Below are positions 25,364 through 33,245 of a stretch of DNA of 64,000 nt, one piece after another. A program made the translations under genes and the position numbers. Position 1 is the first letter of the stretch; each line of letters opens with the position of its first letter. The notes beneath the pieces are model-generated. The model did no database searches, was not told where the DNA came from, and saw only the letters and a program-made list of their open reading frames with translations. This DNA comes from Pseudoclavibacter helvolus (GTDB lineage Bacteria > Actinomycetota > Actinomycetes > Actinomycetales > Microbacteriaceae), in assembly GCF_014191305.1 (NCBI RefSeq), contig NZ_JACHWJ010000003.1, forward strand, positions 434,001 to 498,000. Reading direction: 5' to 3'.

Positions 25364-26665
25364 GTGGCTATTGAAGAGCGAAACGAACAGACCTTTGCGA
25401 CCAGGCAGATCCACGCCGGCGCGGTCGTCGACAGCGACGTCGGCGCGCGGGTGACGCCGATCTACCAGAGTGCTGGGTACGTCTTCCCGTCGTACGACGA
25501 GGCGGAGGCGAGGTTCTCTGGTGAGAGCGTCGGGCGCGCCTACTCGCGAGGCGACAACCCCACGAATGTCGTGGCTGGCAAGCGCATCGCGAACCTCGAG
25601 GGCGGCCGCAACGGGCTCGTCGTGTCGAGCGGGCAGGCGGCCATCGCCATGACGCTCTTTTCGCTGGCCGCATCGGGCGACCACGTCCTCTCGACCGCGA
25701 GCCTCTACGGCGGCACGCGTCAGCTCTTCGACGGCAGCCTCACAAGGCAGGGCTTGAACTTCGAGTTCCTCGGTGCGGATGCAACCGAGGAGGAGTGGCT
25801 CGCGCGCGTGCGACCCGAAACTCGGGCTGTGTACACGGAGTCGGTGCCGAACCCGAAGAACGACGTCGTCGACCTCGAGCTCCTTGGCCGGGTGGCCGCG
25901 CGTGCTGGCGTTCCGCTCATCGTCGACAATACGGTCGCGACCCCCTACCTGTGTCGGCCAATCGAGTGGGGCGCTGACATCGTCATCCACTCGACCTCGA
26001 AGTGGCTTTCTGGCCACGGCTCGGTCATCGGCGGCGTCATCATCGACGCCGGCAAGTTCGACTGGGCGGCAAACTCGGAGCGCTTCCCGCACTTCACGAA
26101 GGGCTCCTTCGAAGGGGCGCCCTCGTTCATCGAGCGCTACGGCGCTGACACGTTCATGAGCTACGTGAAGTCGGTGACGGTGCTCGACTACGGCCCCACG
26201 GTGCCGCCGACGAGCACGTTCCTGTTGCTGCACGGTATCGAGACACTGTCGTTGCGTATGGAGCGCCACGTCGAGAACGCGCAGCGCGTCGCCGAGTGGC
26301 TCGAGGCGCGTCCCGAGGTTGCTTCGGTCGACTATTCGGGCCTGCCCTCGAACGCCTACTACGAGCTCGCGCAGAAGTACCTGCCGGACGGTGCCGGTTC
26401 TGTCGTCTCGTTCGACCTGCCCGGTGGGCCGGATGCGGCGCGCAAGTTCGTGGAGGCCCTCGAGCTAGTCAGCCACATGACGCACATCGGCGACGTGCGC
26501 ACGTTGGCGCTGCACATGGAGTCGACGATCTTCAAGCGCTCCACTCAGGAGCAGCGCGACGAGGCGGGCGTGACGCCAGGTCTCATCCGCTTGTCGATCG
26601 GTATCGAGGGGATCGACGACATCCTCGCCGACCTCGAGCGTGGACTCGAGGCGACTAAGGCGTAA
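25364..26665 (+). CDS. metY: O-acetylhomoserine aminocarboxypropyltransferase/cysteine synthase
   Basis: A 433-residue Cys/Met-metabolism PLP enzyme that adds sulfide to O-acetylhomoserine to give homocysteine. The N-terminal block FATRQIHAG, the YSRGDNPTNVV substrate loop, VIVDNTVATPYLCRPIEWGA and the Schiff-base segment HSTSKWLSGHGSVIGG are those of MetY. Length is normal. GTG start with leaderless spacing. The divergent MalY-like lyase makes homocysteine by the transsulfuration route, so the pair feeds methionine from two sides. Confidence 0.95.
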   Translation: MAIEERNEQTFATRQIHAGAVVDSDVGARVTPIYQSAGYVFPSYDEAEARFSGESVGRAYSRGDNPTNVVAGKRIANLEGGRNGLVVSSGQAAIAMTLFSLAASGDHVLSTASLYGGTRQLFDGSLTRQGLNFEFLGADATEEEWLARVRPETRAVYTESVPNPKNDVVDLELLGRVAARAGVPLIVDNTVATPYLCRPIEWGADIVIHSTSKWLSGHGSVIGGVIIDAGKFDWAANSERFPHFTKGSFEGAPSFIERYGADTFMSYVKSVTVLDYGPTVPPTSTFLLLHGIETLSLRMERHVENAQRVAEWLEARPEVASVDYSGLPSNAYYELAQKYLPDGAGSVVSFDLPGGPDAARKFVEALELVSHMTHIGDVRTLALHMESTIFKRSTQEQRDEAGVTPGLIRLSIGIEGIDDILADLERGLEATKA

Positions 26666-26683
26666 GCGCACCGGCTGGTGGGC

Positions 26684-27322
26684 ATGTCCAAGAAGCGCCG
26701 ACGGGACAACGACTACTCGCGCCGCTCATCGAAGGCGGGGGAGCGCGCGCGGCGTCGCCCGCTTGGGGTGAAGCTTCCGACGGCGGGTCTTGTGCAGCTT
26801 TGGGCGGGGGTGATCCTCGTCGGCGTCGTGCTGGGCGGCTGGCTTCTCGGGTTCGTGACGCCAATGGATGCGGACCGCGGCGTCGGATTGATCCTCGGGG
26901 GCGTCATCGGGCTGTTCGCCGGGCTTGTGGCGGCTGCAGGGGTCACAGGCGGTCTGCTGATGGTGGGCCGGTGGGGTGTTGTGCCTGGGGTTGCCGTCGG
27001 GGTGTCGTTGTTCGGCGCGGTGGCTGCGAGCAGCGCGGATGGCCCGTGGGTGGCTGTTGCCCTCCTCGGTTTTGTTGCCGCCATCGTCGGCTTCTACATC
27101 GCGGGTCTGCGATCGGGGTTTATCCCGCCGGTGGTGGTGAAGACGTTCGGATCGCCCCTCGCGGTAGTCGGGGGACTGGTGTCCTTGTGGATCGGGACGG
27201 CACAGGGCAATCTCCAGGCCATCATGGTCGGCGTCGGTTTCATCTTGGTCCCTCTTGTCATCGGTGGTTACGGGTTGTTCGAGCGCGCCCGCGAACGCCG
27301 CGAGGGAGGTCCCGCCAGCTAA
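26684..27322 (+). CDS. Multi-pass membrane protein of unknown function
   Basis: A 212-residue protein: a very basic N-terminal tail (SKKRRRDNDYSRRSS) followed by about six hydrophobic, glycine/valine-rich segments and a basic C-terminus. No family is recognised. ATG 26684 is preferred over a GTG two codons earlier. It lies 18 bp after metY on the same strand but lacks a clear ribosome site. Downstream it is bordered by the 3' end of the disrupted HNH endonuclease gene. Confidence 0.6.
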   Translation: MSKKRRRDNDYSRRSSKAGERARRRPLGVKLPTAGLVQLWAGVILVGVVLGGWLLGFVTPMDADRGVGLILGGVIGLFAGLVAAAGVTGGLLMVGRWGVVPGVAVGVSLFGAVAASSADGPWVAVALLGFVAAIVGFYIAGLRSGFIPPVVVKTFGSPLAVVGGLVSLWIGTAQGNLQAIMVGVGFILVPLVIGGYGLFERARERREGGPAS

Positions 27323-27357
27323 CGCCGCCAGGGAAATCTCGCCGGCGGACGCCGCGG

Positions 27358-27517
27358 CTAGAACGGCGGCGGTTTCGGTGCTTGCTGGCGTAGTGGCGGC
27401 AGCGGCAGCGGCGTCGGCGTGGGCGTTGGCGGCGATTGTGGTGAGTTAGGGGTCCCGTCGACCGGGTCGCCGTACCTGGTCGCGCCCGCGCGAGCGAGTT
27501 CGTTGGTCGGTCTGAAG
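27358..27517 (-). pseudogene. 3' fragment of the HNH endonuclease gene, beyond the IS insertion
   Basis: Read on the minus strand, this piece encodes the C-terminus of the 13E12-type protein: FRPTNELARAGATRYGDPVD, then a Pro/Thr-rich tail ending in PPPF and TAG (27358-27360). It is separated from the main part (28810-30223) by the IS3-family element. Removing the element and one copy of the AAG duplication joins VIF to RPTNELARAG in frame. Confidence 0.85.
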
Positions 27518-27542
27518 TGGTCTGCCGCGATGTTTTCGGACT
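27518..27542. repeat. Left terminal inverted repeat of the IS
   Basis: Begins TGGTCTGCCGCGATGTT; pairs with the right end, which begins TGGGCTGCCGCTATGTT on the opposite strand (differences at positions 4, 12, 18 and 25). Confidence 0.88.
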
Positions 27543-27567
27543 GTCCCCAGCCTGAATGCGATGACTT

Positions 27568-28455
27568 TTATGCTGCCAACGTGAGTGGCCCGTGATGGAC
27601 CTGATTCGGCGTTTGATACCCTAACCCCGAATGGCGACGCCGACTGTTATAGAACCCCTCGATATAGCGAACGATATCCTTCCGAGCATGCTTCTTGCTC
27701 GGATACGTCGTCCGATACACTCGCTCATTTTTCAAGGCAGCGAAGAATGATTCGGCCATCGCGTTATCCCAACATACACCAGTTCGCCCCATCGAGGAAC
27801 GCATTCCGAGATCTTTCACCGACTTCCGAAAATCGCTGGACGTGTAGACACTTCCGCGATCGGAATGGAACACAGCGCCCTCCTCAATCGGTGTGCTCTC
27901 GGCGGCATTTCTGAGCGCCTGCTCGATCAACTCGGTCCGCATGTGGTCCTCAATGGCCCACCCAACGACTTTCTTTGAATAGCAATCGATGACGGTCGCG
28001 AGATACACGAAACCCTGCCAGGTGTGAATGTAGGTGATATCGCCGACGAATTTCCGACCCGGTCGGGTGGCCGTGAAGTCGCGCTCGACGAGATCCGGGA
28101 GGGCATGCTCCTCGCCATCCGTGGTTGTCGTGACTCGGAACGGTCGAGGCTGGCAGGCCACAAGCTTGTGCTCAGCCATCAGGCGGCGAACGAGCTCCGG
28201 GGAACAGTGCGTGCCAGCCTCGGCAAGGTCAGCGTGAATTCGCCGATACCCATACGTCCCGTCCGACGCTTCGAAGAACATTGTGATCTTCTCGACAAGT
28301 GCGTCTCGTCGCTCCTGCGTGCGAGTTGGCGTCGGGTCCCTCCAGGAATAGAAACCAGATTTCGAAACACCAAGCCAAGCGCACATTTTCGTGACGGAAT
28401 GATTAACACTCGCGTCAATGGTCAGGGAGTCAATGTATTCATACTTGCTCACCAC
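27568..28455 (-). CDS. IS3-family transposase OrfB (DDE integrase core)
   Basis: A 295-residue catalytic half of an IS3 transposase. An HTH_21-like start (MCAWLGVSKSGFYSWRD) precedes the rve core. The acidic triad is visible in GDITYIHTWQGFVYLATVID, FHSDRGSVYTS and NAMAESFFAALKNE, ending with SRRRHSGLGYQTP. It is normally made as an OrfAB fusion: the -1 frame entered at the A6G site 28490-28484 runs open into this frame. The GTG at 28455 would permit independent OrfB synthesis. Confidence 0.95.
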   Translation of the reverse strand: MVSKYEYIDSLTIDASVNHSVTKMCAWLGVSKSGFYSWRDPTPTRTQERRDALVEKITMFFEASDGTYGYRRIHADLAEAGTHCSPELVRRLMAEHKLVACQPRPFRVTTTTDGEEHALPDLVERDFTATRPGRKFVGDITYIHTWQGFVYLATVIDCYSKKVVGWAIEDHMRTELIEQALRNAAESTPIEEGAVFHSDRGSVYTSSDFRKSVKDLGMRSSMGRTGVCWDNAMAESFFAALKNERVYRTTYPSKKHARKDIVRYIEGFYNSRRRHSGLGYQTPNQVHHGPLTLAA

Positions 28456-28736
28456 CGCTGCTCCCGCGCGAAGTAAGCCGTAGCTTTTTTCAGGAACGCG
28501 GTCTCCGCCCGTAGCTCCAGGACTTCCTTCTCGAGCTCACGGAGTCGCTCTCGCTCCGATCCACTCACAGGGAGTTCCGTGACCGGGTTGTCCGCCCGAT
28601 ACTTCGCGAGCCAATTCCGGAGAGTCTCCGCGCCCACACCATACGACGCTGCAACGTCCTTGATCGGTTTCGACGACGCGATCACCTCCTGACAGAGCTC
28701 GTCCTTAAATTCCTGCGTAAATCTTCTACGAGACAT
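28449..28736 (-). CDS. IS3-family transposase OrfA (helix-turn-helix)
   Basis: A 95-residue DNA-binding half: RRRFTQEFKDELCQEVI, the recognition part YGVGAETLRNWLAKY and a C-terminal leucine-zipper-like helix ERLRELEKEVLELRAETAF. A CTGAAAAAAGC slippery sequence (minus strand, As at 28490-28485) is placed 29 nt before the orfB GTG, the classic IS3 programmed -1 frameshift arrangement. OrfA alone usually acts as an inhibitor. It overlaps orfB by 7 nt. Confidence 0.93.
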   Translation of the reverse strand: MSRRRFTQEFKDELCQEVIASSKPIKDVAASYGVGAETLRNWLAKYRADNPVTELPVSGSERERLRELEKEVLELRAETAFLKKATAYFAREQRW

Positions 28737-28784
28737 GAATTGCCCCTCCCGGCGACTTCCCTACCCAATTTACCGGGGAGCTAC

Positions 28785-28809
28785 TGTCCGAGAACATAGC
28801 GGCAGCCCA
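28785..28809. repeat. Right terminal inverted repeat of the IS
   Basis: Complement of the left end; see the left repeat. The AAG target duplicate follows at 28810-28812. Confidence 0.88.
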
Positions 28810-30223
28810 AAGATCACGCCGTGTGGTTCTGGTCTGCTGATGTAGACCTTCCCGCTTGGGGTGGTCCATTCGAGCACGCCGCCGCCGAGTTGTTTCACTT
28901 TCCAGGCGGTGTGGTGTTTCACGATGTGGTGGTGTTTGCAAAGTCGCTGAGGTTCCAGACCGCGGTCTCCCCGCCGTACTGGTAGTCCTTGGTGTGGTCG
29001 AGTTCGCAGTTGATGGCGGGTTGTCGGCAGCCGATGAAGCGGCAGTGGATGTCGCGGGCCTGCAAGAACGCCCGCATTGCCGGGGACGGCTTGTAGGAGT
29101 CGACGGCTTGCACCGCCCCGGTGATGGGATGCGTGAGCACGCGCACGAACGCTGGTGCGGTCGCGGCGAGGCGCTTCGCGTCCTCGATCGGCATGGGCGT
29201 CATGCCGTCGAGCAGTGCTGGTGCTTGTCCGGCGTTGGGGCTCTTGGCGAGTGCGGTCGTGATCGGGATGGAGAGCTGCACGTTGGCTTGGATGCCGGCG
29301 GCGGCGGAGTTGCCCATCGGGTCGCTGGTGAGGAGCATGTCGGCGACGACGTCGGACATGACCTCGTTGAGGCTCCGCTCGTCCGGCTCCTCGGCAGTCT
29401 CTGCAGCCTCGGCGCTCGCGCGGGCGTCGTCGACAGCGCCCCCGAACGCGCTCCCGCCTCCGGATGTCGCTGTTCCGTCTGCGGCTTTATCGCCGCCGTG
29501 GAGTGCAGCTCCGGGTTTCGGTCGCGCTTTGATGATCGCGAGCGCTTGCTTGCGCACTCGGTCCCGGATTGCGTGCGCGACGAACGTATCGGTCGTGACC
29601 CGGAGGATGCTCATCCCGTCACCCAGATCCTCCACGGTCGCGCGGCGTTGTCGCTTCGCTCGTGCGTGGCGCTGGTCGATGGACTCCCCGGTGAGCTCTT
29701 CCGCGACCCGCTCCGCCGCCTTCTGCAGCGCCCGCGGTGGCAGCGGTTCTTGCCGGATGCGTTCGAGCATCACGTCCACGTACAAAGCTCGCCGTTCGGC
29801 TTGCTCGCTGGGGTCGTCGTGGTTGACCTTGAATCCCACCTCGACGAGTTTCTGTACCTGGGCGGGCGTCGCGACGTTTTTGTCGAGCGCGACGACGAGG
29901 GCGGGGAAGTCGTCGCGCGTTTTCGACGCGAGCGCCATTTGTCCTTGCGCGACGCCTGTGGTGACCTTCACGATCAACGCGACCTCGTCCGCGATCGAGC
30001 AGACATGCATGGCGGACTTCGCGCATCCGTCGGCCACGTCGAGCGCGTGCCCGAAGTCGTAGGCTGCCGCGTGGGCCCGTAGCTGCATCGCGGACCCTGC
30101 CGCGATCATCGCGGCCGCCTGTTCCTCTATCGCGAGGATCTCCGTGCGACGGGCCGCGACCGACGCCGGGTCCGAGGAGTCAAACCCAAGGCCCGGAAGG
30201 TCGGCATCGCGGTGCTGTTGCAT
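28810..30223 (-). pseudogene. 13E12/DUF222 HNH endonuclease gene, frameshifted and split by the IS
   Basis: The 5' and central part of a 13E12-repeat-type protein: a DUF222 region from MQQHRDADL (ATG 30223, preceded by GGGGG) to the HNH finger (HCRFIGC, then CELDHTKDYQYGG). At about 28940-28946 one base is missing: the frame runs off as FANTTTS-stop, while the adjacent frame continues LCKHHHIVKHHTAWKVKQLG and on to EPHGVIF at the IS junction. The last catalytic His is therefore lost even without the insertion. Adding one base and removing IS plus one AAG gives 1572 nt, exactly 524 codons. Dead twice over. Confidence 0.9.
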
Positions 30224-30440
30224 GCCCCCAACACTACGGACCACCACCGACATTCGAGAGGGTCGTGGATAACTTCCCATCCCGAAACCCGCCGTCCACA
30301 GGGGCACTTCCGAGTTATCCCCAGATATGAAAGCAACTTGGCACCCAAGATCTTCGTATATGTGTACTATCGTGCCTCGCGAGACTCAGTGAAATGCGAG
30401 TCACTAAAATTTCTTGAAGAATCCGCAGGAAGCCTGGGTC
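30224..30440. other. Intergenic region upstream of the HNH pseudogene
   Basis: 217 bp, less GC-rich than its neighbours, with GTTATCC words and a GACTC-N10-GAGTC inverted repeat around 30385. It probably holds the old promoter of the HNH gene and the 3' region of the CGNR gene. No further gene is seen. Confidence 0.4.
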
Positions 30441-30974
30441 TCAAACACTCCGGGCGCGATGTCGGCGCACCGCTGCTCGGTTCGCGCAGCGCACGGAGCA
30501 GTAGCGCTGGCGACCGTTCCTGGTGACGTCGACGACGACGTTCCTGCAGTCGTCGCCGTCATCGAGTCCGGCCGCGCATCGGCTCAGTCGGTGCATGCCC
30601 CGCGTCGTGAGGTGCAGGGCTGTGCCGACCGTGATCACGGCGAGCAGGATGTCTGGCAGGGACATGTCCCAGTCGCGGTAGTGGAGGTGCCAGCCCTCGT
30701 TGTCGTGGTTGGTGAGGCGAGGGTAGGCGGTCGCTGTGGCCATGAGTGAGTTGAGGACGTCCGCGCGATCCCGCTCGGAGGGGGCATCCACGACCCGGAG
30801 CCAGCTGTCGATGACCTCTCGGGTGCGAGCGTGGTCGTGTGCCTCCGGTGGGAATGGCATCGTCATGCCGTGCTCGCGAGTGCGTGCGAGGAGGGTGGGG
30901 CGGTCTTGAGGCCAGTCATTGGCCAGGGATGCGGCAAGGACGACCGCGTACTCACCGTAAGGGTTGAGATGCAT
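30441..30974 (-). CDS. CGNR zinc finger / ABATE domain regulator
   Basis: A 177-residue protein with the stress-response ABATE-like N-terminal half and a C-terminal CGNR zinc finger. The finger reads CAAGLDDGDDCRNVVVDVTR and then RYCSVRCANRAAVRRHR, with the cysteines spaced for one zinc. Such proteins are predicted transcription factors that bind DNA through the finger. The ATG at 30974 is preceded by TAATAG. Divergent from a small cysteine-containing protein with only 26 bp between starts, so the promoters overlap. Confidence 0.85.
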   Translation of the reverse strand: MHLNPYGEYAVVLAASLANDWPQDRPTLLARTREHGMTMPFPPEAHDHARTREVIDSWLRVVDAPSERDRADVLNSLMATATAYPRLTNHDNEGWHLHYRDWDMSLPDILLAVITVGTALHLTTRGMHRLSRCAAGLDDGDDCRNVVVDVTRNGRQRYCSVRCANRAAVRRHRARSV

Positions 30975-31000
30975 ATGGCTATTACAGCAGGCTTGGTTGC

Positions 31001-31330
31001 ATGAAGAAACTCACCCCCGCAGACGACTTCGCAACCCGCCCGATTTCGCTCCCGGTTCAGCTTCCGGGTGGGCGCCCCGAAGGTATGCGCGCCACTGTCG
31101 AGGAGGTTCGTGGGGTCGTGTCGAGCGCCTGTGCTGAGCACGGCTGGATTACGGCGTCGCGTCACTCGACCTCGCTCGGCACTGTTGTCTACAGTTCCTG
31201 CGTGAGCTGCGGCACGCACCGGGCGGAGTTGCTCGAGTCGAACGAAGTGATGCCCAGGCCGATTTCGAACGAGGTGAGGGCGAAGCGCGCACGCATGGAC
31301 TCCTTTTCGCCGCATCCATCTGCCGGATAA
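31001..31330 (+). CDS. Small hypothetical protein with a CxxC motif
   Basis: A 109-residue product of no recognised family. A compact central part ends in YSSCVSCGTHRAELLES, where CVSC plus an earlier Cys and His could bind zinc. The C-terminal 20 residues are basic and probably disordered. No ribosome site; CAGGCT lies 7 nt before the ATG, close to the local leaderless pattern, and overlaps the divergent CGNR promoter. Confidence 0.5.
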   Translation: MKKLTPADDFATRPISLPVQLPGGRPEGMRATVEEVRGVVSSACAEHGWITASRHSTSLGTVVYSSCVSCGTHRAELLESNEVMPRPISNEVRAKRARMDSFSPHPSAG

Positions 31331-31375
31331 CGAAGTTCACCACTTCGGATGACGCGATTGGGGCGGTCCAGCGCG

Positions 31376-31381
31376 TACGCT
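31376..31381 (+). promoter_or_regulatory. -10 element, leaderless start
   Basis: TACGCT, then 7 nt and the GTG of the lipoprotein gene at 31389. Confidence 0.5.
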
Positions 31382-31388
31382 CGACGAT

Positions 31389-31856
31389 GTGCATCCCCGT
31401 CGAGTTGTGAGCTTCGCCGCCCTCAGCGTGCTCGCCGCGACATCGCTGTCGGCCTGCGCGCCACCTGAGCCAGAGCGGCTCCTCGACCATCTCGCCGTCA
31501 ACGAGCTGTCGGCCACGATGGACATCGACGAGCTCCTGCCCGACGACGCCTCGGCGTTCGTGCTTGGTTGCCCGTACAGCGACGTGGATGCGCTCGCCGC
31601 GAGTTCCGGCATCGAACGTGACCGCTTCCGCATCGGCGACCGTGATCTGCCCGGCCTCAACACCGAAGGGCCGGTTGCCCTGCTGCCGATCGTGGATGGC
31701 AAGGTCCGTCCGGGCGTCCAGTACGACACGCAGGATGTCTCGATGTGCGGTACTCACAACACCGCCGTCATCGATCGCGGTTCGACACTCACGTTCGCTC
31801 AGGACGGCTACGGGCAGTGGTTCGCCGTCTCCGTGCAGCCCACAGTTCAGACGTAA
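31389..31856 (+). CDS. Putative lipoprotein
   Basis: A 155-residue secreted, membrane-anchored protein. A basic start (HPRRVV), hydrophobic stretch and lipobox LSAC (Cys at about residue 23) form a type II signal peptide. The mature part is acidic, has two cysteines (LGCPYSD and SMCGTHN) that may form a disulfide, and belongs to no family I recognise. Leaderless GTG start. Followed by 250 bp in which I see no gene. Confidence 0.72.
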   Translation: MHPRRVVSFAALSVLAATSLSACAPPEPERLLDHLAVNELSATMDIDELLPDDASAFVLGCPYSDVDALAASSGIERDRFRIGDRDLPGLNTEGPVALLPIVDGKVRPGVQYDTQDVSMCGTHNTAVIDRGSTLTFAQDGYGQWFAVSVQPTVQT

Positions 31857-32110
31857 CAAGCCGGATTCTGTTCGCGCGGCGCAGTGAGGTCCCCGATCCC
31901 GCCCTCGGCGTCCGGCCAGCACGTGGTGATGAGGTGTCCTGCGTGCGCTGTTCCCGGTGATGGGTGCTGGGCTGAGGTGTGACGGCCGAAGCCATGACGC
32001 TGCCCGCCGCGTCTGCAGGTGGACTGGAAACCGCCAGCCCTCGGTGTGTGCTCGCTCCGTGCGCCTACCGACTCGCTGCGCTACTCGATTCGCTACCTGT
32101 TACTCGAGGC
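31857..32110. other. Intergenic interval without recognisable genes
   Basis: Convergent ends of the lipoprotein and DIP1984 genes. No terminator hairpin stands out except the palindrome that begins at 32103. Confidence 0.4.
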
Positions 32111-32122
32111 CTAGGCCTCGAG
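32103..32122. repeat. Perfect 20-bp palindrome at the DIP1984 stop codon
   Basis: CTCGAGGCCTAGGCCTCGAG, perfectly self-complementary with no loop; the TAG stop (32111-32113 on the minus strand) sits at its centre. Confidence 0.8.
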
Positions 32123-32575
32123 AAGTTCGACCTCCCAGTTCGTGCGCTGGATGATCACGTCGAGTTCACGGAGCGCCTGCGCTACTCCGTCGGCTTTGGC
32201 GCGCACGTCGCGCACCGGCAGGGCAGACATTTGACGCAGCTCGCTGCGCATCTGCCGCTGACCCCATGACCCGGCTGCCGCATCCGCTGCTCGGACCAGG
32301 ATGCTGTGCTGACTGCGTAGGGTCTCGCGCGCCGCGAGGAGGGCAGTGATCGTGCGCCCGTCTTCCGTGGCGGCGGTCGCGTTGGTGATGTTGATGGAGG
32401 TCACGAGGCGCTCGAGTTGCAGGAGTCGTGTCGCGCATTCGTCGAGGAGCTCGCCCGCGTCTTCCGTGGGCTGCTCACCCTCCTGATACGAGGCGTTCGC
32501 GACGATGCGAGCCTGCAACGACTCGACGCGCTTCTGCAGGTCGGCGCGCTCCAGGAGCGCTTCGGCGAGTTTCAT
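32111..32575 (-). CDS. DIP1984 family protein
   Basis: A 154-residue, almost wholly helical protein. The start MKLAEALLERADLQKRVESL, the central LLQLERLVTSINITNA and the end LRELDVIIQRTNWEVEL match the DIP1984 (septicolysin-like) family, which is widespread in actinobacteria. It probably forms a long coiled-coil bundle; function is unknown. It lies alone, with no ribosome site visible. Its last codons form a perfect palindrome. Confidence 0.88.
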   Translation of the reverse strand: MKLAEALLERADLQKRVESLQARIVANASYQEGEQPTEDAGELLDECATRLLQLERLVTSINITNATAATEDGRTITALLAARETLRSQHSILVRAADAAAGSWGQRQMRSELRQMSALPVRDVRAKADGVAQALRELDVIIQRTNWEVELLEA

Positions 32576-32620
32576 GCGTCTACGATCTCACGGTGAGATT
32601 GCGGCCAAGCTCTGGGAAGC

Positions 32621-33163
32621 TCACTCTGCCATCAGGTAGAGCCCGGGTGATGGAACGCGCTCGACCAGCTCCACCGAAATCGGTCGGCCCGTGACTTCGC
32701 GGGGGAGCTCCAGCTCGTCGACGACCGTGTAGCCAATGGCCAAGCAATTGCCGCCGCCGCCCGGCGCTGTTCCAATGGTGATGCGCATCGCCGCGTCGCC
32801 GACGACCTCCAAGGTGAGCGGGGCAGTCCCGCACTGGAGGTCGGGGGAGCTGATCCGGATGATACGGAACGTTGTGCCGCCTTCGTCGAGGAAAACGGCG
32901 CTGTGCGGGATCCCGAGCTGCTCGCGCTAACCCTCCGCCCACAGGCTTCGAGCTTCCTCCATCTCCGCCTCAGTCGCTAAGCGCGGCGCGACGGGCTCCA
33001 GCTCGTATGTCGCCGTTACAGGGAGGCCGTCGAGAGGGGTCGGAAGCGGCAGATCCGTGGCCGCGCCGGAGGCGCATCCAGTGAGCAACGCAAGGCACGC
33101 GAGCGTTACGCTGGCCGCTCTCGCGAGCGTCGTTTCCCGTACTTTCCGCGAAGGAATGGCCAT
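32621..33163 (-). pseudogene. Lipoprotein gene interrupted by an in-frame amber codon
   Basis: From ATG 33163 the frame encodes a lipoprotein signal (LACLALLTGC, Cys at about residue 32) and reads to EARSLWAEG, then TAG at 32929-32927. The same frame continues without interruption as REQLGIPHSAVFLDEGG through to LYLMAE and TGA (32621), with good protein character and no usable start of its own. One lipoprotein of about 180 residues split by codon 79 is the simplest reading. Alternatives are a sequencing error or a truncated 78-residue product. Family not recognised. Confidence 0.75.
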
Positions 33164-33233
33164 GGCATCAATGTCTTGGTCGTGCGCCGAGGAGGGAAGC
33201 ACTGTCAACAGCCGTTGCCGGACCTCAGGTCGC

Positions 33234-33239
33234 TACCCT
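33234..33239 (+). promoter_or_regulatory. -10 element, leaderless start
   Basis: TACCCT, 6 nt (GACCTC) and the ATG of the aminotransferase gene at 33246. Confidence 0.5.
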
Positions 33240-33245
33240 GACCTC

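Larger units (their letters stand above)
27518..28809 (-). mobile_element. IS3-family insertion sequence, complete, 1292 bp
   Basis: Ends TGG...CCA, with terminal inverted repeats 21/25 identical (27518-27542 and 28785-28809). The 3-bp direct repeat AAG flanks it (27515-27517 and 28810-28812). It carries overlapping orfA and orfB on the minus strand with an AAAAAAG slippery site. Both reading frames are intact and the DDE residues present, so the copy may be active. It sits in, and disrupts, a 13E12 HNH endonuclease gene. Confidence 0.93.

Noticed and set aside
27523-28804. IS boundaries placed at the inner TG...CA of the inverted repeats
   Set aside because: No target duplication results. 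Moving the ends out to 27518 and 28809 gives the AAG duplication and restores the HNH frame.
30127-30348. 73-codon frame upstream of the HNH gene
   Set aside because: Overlaps the HNH start in another frame and has no promoter or ribosome site.
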